A model generated the notes under the pieces. That model ran no database searches. It was not told the DNA's origin and saw only the letters and a program-made list of their open reading frames with translations. Shown here in pieces: positions 55,833 through 64,000 of a stretch of DNA of 64,000 nt. Both the position numbers and the translations under genes were made by a program. Positions within the stretch are counted from its first letter, which is position 1. Every line of letters starts with the position of its first letter. This stretch comes from Ophiodon elongatus (taxonomy: Eukaryota > Chordata > Actinopteri > Perciformes > Hexagrammidae), in assembly GCA_016806645.1 (NCBI GenBank), contig JACSYO010000539.1, positions 1 to 64,000 on the forward strand, given 5' to 3'.

Positions 55833-57839
55833 GTAATGCAGGACTTCAAGCTGCCCTGACACTTCCAGTACTGTTGTTACATGTCTCTGTTCAGACCACA
55901 TGCTTATGTGTTTCTGTTCTTGTCTCATCTAAGTTACAGGAAATTTGATTTTGAATTCCACTTGTTCCAATCTACGTTGGAATACAAGGGATGTTCCGTG
56001 CAAATTTACTGAAAACATAAAAAAACAACTAAAAGTCCACAAAAAAAAATGAATCCCCATGGTGTAGGTTGCTAGGTTTTTCTAGGGTGTATGCTTTGAC
56101 CATGTCCTGACTGGAGGATGGGCCTAAGCTATTGGCATCGCGGTAGGCAAGTACCAGTGTCTTGAATTGGATTCGACCAGCCACTGGATGTGCTGGGCTG
56201 CTGTACTCTAGATGAGCTGCAAAGGTCTGAGGTCACATGCAGGCACGCCAGCCAGGAGCAAGTGGCATTAGTCAAGACTCAAGGGGGTATGTGAATGTAG
56301 AATTATATATTACAAATACATAATTATCAAATATTATATATTTGATATTTTTTAAATATATTTAAAAAATATATATCACGTACCACCTGGAGTGCCAGGC
56401 AGGGCAAAACATTAGCCATGCACCCGGTCACAACATTACTGGAACCTCTCTAATCTTATCTACCCAACCCGCTTTTTTAAAATATATTTTAAATTAGCAT
56501 CCATTAAAAAATCCTTTAAAAATAGTTATTTAATAAATATTATTTCTTTCTTTAAACCAAAAATGCTTTGCGCTCGTTAGGGGGTACTTAGCTGAAAAAA
56601 TATTTCACAAGGGGTACATCACTGAAAAAAGGTTGAGAACCACTGCTCTAGACAGAAGAAAAGCCTAGACAAGAACCTGCGGAATGGACGTATCCTGCTG
56701 ATGTGGTGGAGAATTAATCTGCAGGAGCAGGTTGTTGACAGTGCAGAACAGCTGGTCATCCAGTGTCACACCGAGGTTCCTTGCAGTCCGAGCCAGGGAC
56801 AGCATAGAGTTCTCAAAGGTGATGGAGAGGTAACAGACGTGAGATGCCTTCCCTGGAAGGAAAAGCAGCTGACAGCTTTAGGTGTTGTGCAGACCGAGAG
56901 ATGTCAGCCAGACACGCTGAAAATTGTGCTGCCACCTGGGTTTCAGACCGGGGATCCTTTGTGACGGCAAGGAGGGCAATCCTAGTTAAGTGGCCTGCCT
57001 TAAAACCAGACTAGCAGGGGTCAAGAAGGGATTTCTGGTGATGTGCAGAAAACAGCACATTTAAGTGTTATAAAGAAATGGAAGAAGAGAGACAGGTCTG
57101 TAATTCTTTACATCAGAAGGGTTGAGTTTGGGTTTCTTTACAAGAGGGTTCTCTCTAGCTGCTTTCAGAGTGTTAGGAAAACAACCAGTTGTCAAAGATA
57201 TCAATGAGATGAGTGAAGAAAGGAAGTAGGTCAGGAGTTATAGACTGGAGAAGGTGAAAGGGGATCGGATCAAGAAGGCAGGTTGTTGGGTTGTGGGAGG
57301 TTACCAGGGTTAGAATCTTATTGGGACAGAGGGGTAAAAAGGAAGTATGATATGATGTAGGGGTCGTGCAATAGATTATTGATATGATGCAAGGGGTCGT
57401 GCAATATATTAATGGTGTGATGTGAGGGGTCGTGCAACATGTTGCTTATCTGGTTGTGCAAAATGCTCAACATGTGTAATGTGTGATTGTAATGTGCCTT
57501 TGTACATCTACAGGTATGGGTTTGGCTGAAGGGGGGGCTGCAAGGGTGGAAGTGTTTTCTGGTTTGATCAAAGTCTCAGTGAGAGCAAAGAACTGAACCA
57601 GAGATGAACTCAGTCTTGCATGAAGCTGACTGACAGTTTCAGAGGCCCCCTGTCACAAGGTGTTGGGTGTGTGTGGAGCGGGTGTGGTAGATAAGATTAG
57701 GGAGGTTCCAGTAATGTTTTGCCCTGCCTGGTTTGGCTTGCTCATTCTGTCTTCATTCATATTTCTGTTGTATAATGCTCTCAGACATTTGCATTTACAG
57801 TAGACAATGTAGTAAGCAGAAAGACATTCTGTGTTTCAG
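55833..57839 (+). other. CEP85L intron with LINE remnant
   Basis: 2.0 kb. AT-rich region 56290-56560, LINE fragment (56640-57330), inverted repeats (about 56393-56465 and 57680-57722), and three tandem ~34-bp units with 'aggggtcgtgcaa' at 57350-57445. Confidence 0.75.
56640..57330 (-). mobile_element. LINE reverse transcriptase remnant
   Basis: The reverse strand around 56730-56830 reads TFENSMLSLARTARNLGVTL then DDQLFCTV. The N-L-G-V-x-L-D motif lies shortly after the RT catalytic box in LINEs. The related block at 56090-56290 ('ggatgggcctaagctattgg') belongs to a dispersed fish repeat. Highly degenerate. Confidence 0.6.
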
Positions 57840-57957
57840 ACAAAAGCAGCAGATCTTGCAGCTCCATGCCCGGATCAGAGAGAATGAGCTCAGAGCACAG
57901 CAGGTCTTGCAGAGCCAGAGAGGGTGGTTTGACAGCCCACACATTCAAAATACTAAG
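57840..57957 (+). CDS. CEP85L: CEP85L exon
   Basis: 118 bp between 'gtgtttcag' and 'aag|gtaaca'. One base completes Arg from the previous exon, then 39 codons: QKQQILQLHARIRENELRAQ, a conserved coiled-coil block, followed by a variable segment. Ends in phase 0. Confidence 0.92.
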
Positions 57958-58058
57958 GTAACACTTAGCCACATCTCTGTGATAAATGAATATCCAAAAT
58001 TAAAATGTGATAACCACATCAAATATTTTTCATAATACAAGTTCTGGTTGTCCAATAG

Positions 58059-58226
58059 GAGTCGGCAATGAGAACACCATGCAAACAGCCATCTGATAGG
58101 CTGTGCTGTGATGAAGAACTTAGTAGGAAGCTAGCTGTGGCTGAACTGGAAGTTCTTCATTTGAGCGATTTCTTCATGAAAGTCACACACAAATATACAG
58201 AGGAAATCAGAAAACTAGAGGAAAAG
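58059..58226 (+). CDS. CEP85L: CEP85L exon
   Basis: 168 bp (56 codons, phase 0 at both ends) between 'ccaatag' and 'aaag|gtactg'. Encodes ELSRKLAVAELEVLHLSDF and YTEEIRKLEEK, continuing the central coiled coil. Confidence 0.9.
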
Positions 58227-58615
58227 GTACTGTTGAGAAATAGCATCCTTGCTACGAAGAATGTATTGCTCGAGGCGCACGACAAAGAGGCCGAGCCCCA
58301 CTGAGGAATCCGCTAGTAAACAAAGCCGAATAGCGGTTCGAAGTTTAAGTAAAAAAGTATTTACTTTAAAATGAAAACAATTACACCTTAAATACATGAT
58401 ATGAATAATAAGAAAAATGTCCCATGGAACAGGATCACGCAACAGGCCCTCTTCTCTCATCCTGCCGCGTGACCCCAATGACTTCCGGTTCGCGCCGACG
58501 TGCGCGCGTCACGCCTCGCCGACGTCTGGCGCAACAATCCGCGCTGCCGTCTGTGCGCCCCCAGAAGTCCCGTCACATCCCTCTGCGCGTCCTTTTATCC
58601 TCCTTTGAAGTCCTT

Positions 58616-59677
58616 GGGTACATCCCAAGTCTCTTAATTGTCGTTTCCTTGCTCCTCGCTCCTCGATCCTCGCCTAAACCGGAAGTTGTTCTGCGCCGCC
58701 ATATTGACGGCCGTCCCAAAGCTCTTATTTCTGTCTGAGGAGCGAGGAGCGAGGAGCGAGGCGGCATCTCGGAGGAGCCATGAGCGAGGAAGCAAAAGAA
58801 CAGGCTTCCAGGAAGTGTTTTAAAGCTGGACACACACCCTCACTGTTCATCAGTTATCTGATTGGTCGGACTGATCGCTGGAGTTTCATACCAGAGTGAA
58901 GACGATCACAGATTAAACTCTCTATACATTTGATTTGTTTGATTTGATTTGAGTGTTGGGTTTTATGAGTTATATCATTTAAGTTTAACCTGAAACATTG
59001 AGCCTAATAAATTAATTCCAGTGTTCAAGAGAAACCATAATCGCCATAATTGCAAAACATACAGACGCAAATAATTCATAAATAAAACAAACGCATTTCG
59101 CTGGTAGAAATTGGCCGTGCGCGTATAAGCAGGACACAGAACACAGTATAAATACCACAAACTGTGTATAAATACTCAATGCCATTTGTTAAACAGTTAA
59201 CTACAGAGAGAAAACATCTCCACTCTGTTAGTGATAATAACGGTGTCTTTATTAGTATAAATAGTAGTTTAACACCATTAAATTAACTGAAAACATTATA
59301 CGATCATTTTTGTTAATATTTGAAGTGGATTGTTATTGGAATGTGAGCTAAAACTGTCCGTGAGACTGATCATGTGTTCAGACACTATCTCCTCTAAAGT
59401 CTCTCCAGCTGTTAAACCGACTGACAGCTGATCCAGCTGTGATCAGCAGCTGTGATCAGCGGCTGCCGACCTCCGTCATCAGAAACAGACGTCGCTTCAC
59501 GTGACGCTTTCGAGGAAAGGACGTCTCATTTCTCTTAAAACATATTTCCTCGTTTCCTCTCTCCCTGCATGGTTTCCTTGTGTCTCTCCATGCATCCCTG
59601 GTGGGCGGGACTAAGACGCAAGGAAAAGACGCAAGTGAGGGAAACGGGGATGCAGTTAAGAGACTTGGGACGCACCC
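58616..59677 (+). mobile_element. Non-autonomous DNA element with terminal inverted repeats
   Basis: 1062 bp. Starts 'gggtacatcccaagtctctt' and ends with its complement '...aagagacttgggacgcaccc' (two mismatches in about 22). No transposase frame. Contains 'gaggagcgaggagcgag' repeats near 58737-58760. Two more copies are in the window (41540-42340 and, inverted, 60589-61543). Superfamily not determined; no target duplication is clear. Confidence 0.8.
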
Positions 59678-59686
59678 TTAGTCCCG

Positions 59687-60588
59687 TGTTGTGGCTGAAT
59701 TTCTTCCGTTTATTGCGTATTCTGCTCGATGATGGCTAATTTCCTTAAAACCTAATTCTGTATAAACTTCACAGCTATTTCCTATCTGACTGCAAGTCAC
59801 AGGAACTCACTTATGGGACCTCAGTAATTGACCACCCACAGAATACCAGAGAGATTGGATCAAAGTTCAATTCACGTAGATTTATTTGCAATGCGCAGAT
59901 TACAAATAACTCGAGTTGTTGTCCGGAAGTACAACCCACGAACATTCAGATTGACATAGTTTTTATAATGACACATTCTGATTCAGGTTCAGCCCCCGGT
60001 CCCACCCCTTAATCCCGCCCCCTGCGGCCATTTTGACCTCGTATCAGGTGACCTAATGTCTCATGCACGCCATTTTAACCAGTTGACGCCGCCTCAATAC
60101 AGAAACTGATTACTTCACTGTCTGCCTCATGTTTCCCTCGTCATAACCTTCAACCGCTACTAGTCATAATATCTAGTCCTTCCTTAGCCCTTTGGGTCTG
60201 AATCGCTTAAACACCGGCTGGGGGCCAAGGTGCCATCTCTACCGGCCCACGCCAGAATGTGCAAGGCCAACGTGACTTTATCTACTGCTGAGCCTTGTAT
60301 CAGAGAGCCGTTTGCATGCTTCTCTTACACGCAGTTCCCTGTGTCTCAACTGTGCCCTCCCCTACTAAGCTTATCTCTTCAGACTAATTAAACACTGTTC
60401 TCTATGTGGGTCGCCTACAGATCTGGTTCATGTATGAAACTTATAATAATATGTCAGTGATTAACAGATACATACAACTATGAATATTGTGCTCTTAATA
60501 ACCCTAATATATGTGTTAATGCGGCTTCGTAGTTATCCTAAGCGTGAGACATTTATTAAGCATAAACATAAAATATTTTCCTTCAACA
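59687..60588 (-). repeat. Possible solo LTR between inverted elements
   Basis: 902 bp with TGTTG...CAACA ends. On the minus strand an AATAAA lies near 59881-59887, followed by a short U5-like stretch, suggesting minus orientation. No coding frame and no target duplication seen, so the call is tentative. Confidence 0.4.
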
Positions 60589-61543
60589 CCTACCCACCAA
60601 GGATGCATGGATAGACGCAAGGAAACCATGCAGGGATAGAGGAAACGAGGAAATATGTTTTAAGAGAAATGAGACGTCCTTTCCTCGAAAGCGTCACGTG
60701 AAGCGACGTCTGTTTCTGATGACCGAGGTCGGAGGCCGCTGATCACAGCTGGATCAGCTGTTAGTCGGCTTTAACTGGAGAGATTTTTAACGGAGATCGT
60801 GTCTGAACACATGATCAGTCTCAGGGACAGTTTTTAGCTCACATTCCAATAACAAGCCACTTAAAATATTAATAAAAATGATCGTATAATGTTTTCAGTT
60901 AATTTAATGGTGTTAAACTACTACGTACACTAATAAAGACACTGTTATTACCACTAACAGAGTGGAGATGTTTTCTCTCTGTAGTCTGTTACCTGTAACG
61001 GCATTGAGTATTTATACACAGTGTGTGGTATTTATACTGTGTTCTGTGTCCTGCTTATACGCGCACGGCCGATTTCTACCGGCGAAATGCGTTTGTTTTA
61101 TTTATGAATTATTTACGTCTGTATGTTTTGCAATTATGGCGATTATGGTTTCTCTTGAACACTGTAATTAATTTATTAGGCTCAATGTTTCAGGTTAAAC
61201 TTAAATGATATAACTCATAAAACCCAACACTCAAATACATAGAGAGTTTAATCTGTGACCTGTCTTCACTCTGGTATGAAACTCCAGCGATCAGTCCGAC
61301 CAATCAGATAACTGATGAACAGTGGGGGGGCGTGTCCAACGTTGAAACACTTCCTGGAAGCCTGTTCTCTCGCTTCCTCGCTCATGGCTCCTCCGAGATG
61401 CCTCCTCGATCCTTGCTCCTCGCTCCTCAGACAGAAATAAGAGCTTTGGGACGGCCTTCAATATGGCGGCGCAGAACAACTTCCGGTTCAGGCGAGGAGC
61501 GAGGAGCGAGGAAACGACAATTAAGAGACTTGGGATGTACCCC
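60589..61543 (-). mobile_element. Non-autonomous DNA element, inverted copy
   Basis: Reverse complement of 58616-59600 over almost its full length, ending at 61543 with 'cttgggatgtaccc'. The last ~80 bp of the other end are missing where it meets the LTR-like segment. With 58616-59677 it forms a ~1-kb-arm inverted repeat. Confidence 0.85.
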
Positions 61544-62228
61544 CTGTCTCCGCGTTGCGGCGGGGTCCTTCCACCGTCCCGTGTCGTCGCCGTTTTAGTA
61601 TGTCAGCCTGTTGCCCGTTCCGCTTCAGGTTTCAAAGGATCTCCCCCGATCGCGCAATACATTGTATCTAACTGCCGTGGCATAATTTACACACGGTAAC
61701 CATAATACGATTTAAGCATACGATAGTTTTAACACATGGTAATTATGAAATAATCTGAACATACGGTAATTAAGAAATAGTCTAAACATACTGATTATGA
61801 AATAGTTACAAAATACCAATTATGAAATTGTTACAAAATATTAATTATGAAAAAGTTACAAAATAAAGGCATGAGACAGTTGCTTTAGGAGCTTTTTTAA
61901 TTTAACCTTAACAGTACAGCAAAGATTTGTGATTAATTCTCAATCATTTTTACAAAGAAAGTGAAACAAAAATGGTGAACTGAGAAATTAGTCCTTCTGA
62001 TCCGACACACAACCACAGGAAAACAAATATAGGCCACTTTACCATTCAAAGGGCAAATTACAGTGTTTTTGTCATTCGCCTCTTTTTTAATAATTTAATT
62101 TACTAAAGATGACAACTGATGTGAACTAATATGACTAATATGCTTTTTATAATATGTTGAAATTAGTTAATTACATTCAGCATTATAGCATATCAGTTTA
62201 ATAGTTATATAAGGTGTTTTTTTCACAG

Positions 62229-62381
62229 ATAAAGACAAGGGATCGCTACATCAGTAGTCTGAAAAAGAAGTGTCAGCGAGACAGCGAACAGAACCAAGAA
62301 AAACAGCAACGCATAGAGACACTGGAGAAATACCTTTCTGACCTGCCAACGCTGGACGAGGTGCAGGCGCAGGCCCAGCAG
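62229..62381 (+). CDS. CEP85L: CEP85L exon
   Basis: 153 bp (51 codons, phase 0) between 'tttttcacag' and 'cag|gtacac'. Encodes IKTRDRYISSLKKKCQRDSE, QQRIETLEKYLSDLPTLDE, the most conserved coiled-coil block of CEP85L. The gene must continue beyond the window, since the C-terminal half of the protein is not present. Confidence 0.95.
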
Positions 62382-63373
62382 GTACACACACATACATACG
62401 CACATAGGCTGTGGCTACATAGTACCTGCCAATATAACCTGAGGTGCATTTCATTCATTAGGATTAAAAAAGTAGCAGCGTGTAAATTCTTCCAAGAGCT
62501 CCTCAGAGGCAATTCATTCAAAGTCAAGTCAGAGTAGACTAAAGGAAAAGAAAATATTTAAACACGGGAGCAAAGTAATGTACTGCTGTGGACGGGAAAG
62601 TAGCAAAACATATTTGAGACAGCAGAAAAAAATCAATATTAGCTTGAGTACATTTACATTTATATTATATTATATTATATTTATATTCTACATTGAGAAT
62701 ATTTTTTACCACTTTAACTTGACAGCCCTTTCTGAAACTGGAAATGAAACTGAAGCTGTTATATTACTCTATGCTTCTCTTCAAAGCCACAAGAAATCCC
62801 CAAAGTCACACAATAACGCAAACAAACTAGAAAGTGCATTTCCTGTTGAAAATGCGTTGGAATGCTGAAAGCTGAAACCTGAAATATTTGAAAAAAATGA
62901 AAAAATTGCTGAAAATACAGAAAATAGCTGAAAATACAAAAAAGGGAAACTACTTCCTGAAAAGCCCAAAATCATTTAACTGAACTGCTGAAAAGCCTTG
63001 TCGTTGAAATGTATAACTGGAAAAGTTGGAGGCAAAACTGCATCATCTAAAGAATCCAAGAGCTGAATTACAATCCAGGAAAAGCTGGAAGCTAAACGAT
63101 TTTATTGTCACGGTAATAGTAGTGCAAGTATTAGTAGTAGTAGTGGCAGTAGTAAAAATAACTGAGAAAATGTGGAAATTTCAAATTACTTTCCTGAAAA
63201 AACTTTAAAGCCCAAAAGCCAAGAACTGCACTGCTGAAAAACCTGTTAGTTGCATTTTAAAAGAAGGCAGAATTGGAAGTTGAACTGCATTATCTAAAGA
63301 AGCTAAGAGCTGAAATTCAATGCAGGAGAAGCTGGAAGCTAAACTGTTAAACTATAGAAGTTGTTGTCGTATT
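62382..63373. other. CEP85L intron, degenerate tandem repeats
   Basis: About 1 kb. 62750-63350 is built from 'gctgaaaa' words and holds two similar ~160-bp blocks (about 62943-63100 and 63197-63350, sharing 'actgcat.atctaaagaa' and 'gaagctggaagctaaac'). No exon recognised. Confidence 0.6.
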
Positions 63374-63428
63374 ACTACTACTTCTTGTTACAACCACTAC
63401 TTCAGTGGTTGTAACAAGAGTAGTAGTA
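63374..63428. repeat. Inverted repeat (hairpin)
   Basis: 'ctactacttcttgttacaac' pairs with 'gttgtaacaagagtagtag' around 'cactacttcagtg', with one bulged base; arms of about 22-23 bp. Confidence 0.9.
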
Positions 63429-64000
63429 GTTGAAATAAGAGAGAGAGAGAAAAGTAAGAGAGAGGGAGAAAGAGAGAGCGATGCAGAGAGAGAGACAGAG
63501 GGAAGGAGAGAGAGAGAGGCGGGGAGAGGGGGGAGACAGAGAGGGGAGAGAGAGGAGGAGAGAGGGGGAGAGAGAGAGAGGGGAAGATGTAATCGTAGTA
63601 GAAATAGTGGTTGTACCAAGAGTAGTTTTCGTGGTAGTAGCAGAAGCAACATCAGTAGTAGTAGTTGAAATAAGAGAGAGAGAGAGAGAAAAGTAAGAGA
63701 TAGAGAAAGGGGGAGAGATAGAGAGAGAGGGAGGAAGCCAGAGGGAGAGAGAGGGCTGGAGAGAGAGCGAGAGGAGAGAGACGGAGCGAGAGAGAGAGAC
63801 GGAGAGTGAGAGCGACAGAGATGTTAAGAGAAAGAAAGAAAGGGAGAGAAGAAAGAGAGGAAGAGAGGTTGAAAGGGAGAAAGGGGAAAGAGGGAGAAAG
63901 GGAGTGAGAGATTGAGAGAGAGGTTGAAAGAAACGGAGAGGAAGAAAGAGAGAGAGAAAGATATTGAGTGAGAGAGAGAGAGCATGAGAAAGAATGAGAG
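63429..64000. repeat. GA-rich purine tract
   Basis: About 570 bp of gagaga/ggagag with a duplicated 'tagtagtagttgaaataaga' block (about 63420 and 63656, ~236 bp apart). Long Arg/Glu or Ser/Leu frames here are compositional artefacts. Confidence 0.95.

Larger units (their letters stand above)
58227..62228 (+). other. CEP85L intron with inverted DNA elements and LTR
   Basis: 4.0 kb. Left element 58616-59677, LTR-like 59687-60588, right inverted element 60589-61543, then AT-rich sequence with ~25-bp 'aattatgaaatagttacaaa' repeats (61735-61870). Confidence 0.85.

Noticed and set aside
63347..63696. Arg/Glu and Leu/Ser frames on both strands
   Set aside because: Produced by the GA-rich tract.

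Overview
The window looks like ray-finned fish (teleost) chromosome. Six consecutive exons of a vertebrate centrosomal gene, CEP85L, lie on the + strand from 39680 to 62381, with consensus splice sites and matching codon phases. The surrounding sequence is full of fish-type repeats: tRNA-derived SINEs with the 'tgtccttgggcaagacac' tail, non-LTR retrotransposons, a piggyBac derivative, a BED-finger (hAT-type) fragment and a class I-like endogenous retrovirus. There is no bacterial or plasmid content.

Layout. 1-18077 is an AT-rich satellite with a ~184-185 bp monomer. Two subfamilies alternate in blocks, and part of the array has a 9-monomer higher-order unit. 18078-22020 interrupts it: a minus-strand L2/CR1-type LINE fragment (esterase plus endonuclease, no reverse transcriptase) that was itself hit at TTAA by a piggyBac element lacking its catalytic core. 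22021-24382 is satellite again. 24383-35503 is an 11.1 kb endogenous retrovirus. 35511-36270 is a CpG-rich ACG/ACGTT repeat. 36270-39679 is non-coding, with a palindrome, short duplications, a (GA)n tract and a six-copy 152-bp minisatellite. 39680-62381 holds the CEP85L exons, with introns filled by LINEs, SINEs, LTRs and DNA elements. The window ends in repeat-rich intron and a long GA-rich tract. The satellite and retrovirus may lie inside the first CEP85L intron, because the first exon is not visible; this is inference.

The most unusual object is the retrovirus. Its order is LTR, a ~2 kb leader, gag (Gly-2 start, MHR-like segment, one CCHC knuckle, RG-rich tail), an in-frame UAG, protease, then a ~165-residue domain with two H-x-T motifs that reads as a 2H phosphoesterase, then RT, RNase H and integrase. 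In the env position, overlapping the end of pol, is not a recognisable retroviral Env but a secreted or membrane protein with two V-type immunoglobulin-like domains, Thr-rich stalks and a downstream transmembrane segment. I know of no described retrovirus with a 2H domain between protease and RT, nor one with tandem Ig domains in place of env. The copy is broken by nonsense codons and frameshifts, yet the two LTRs differ at only about 7 of ~273 positions by eye. The family may therefore be young, and intact relatives may exist.

All calls come from reading the sequence and supplied translations; no database search was run.
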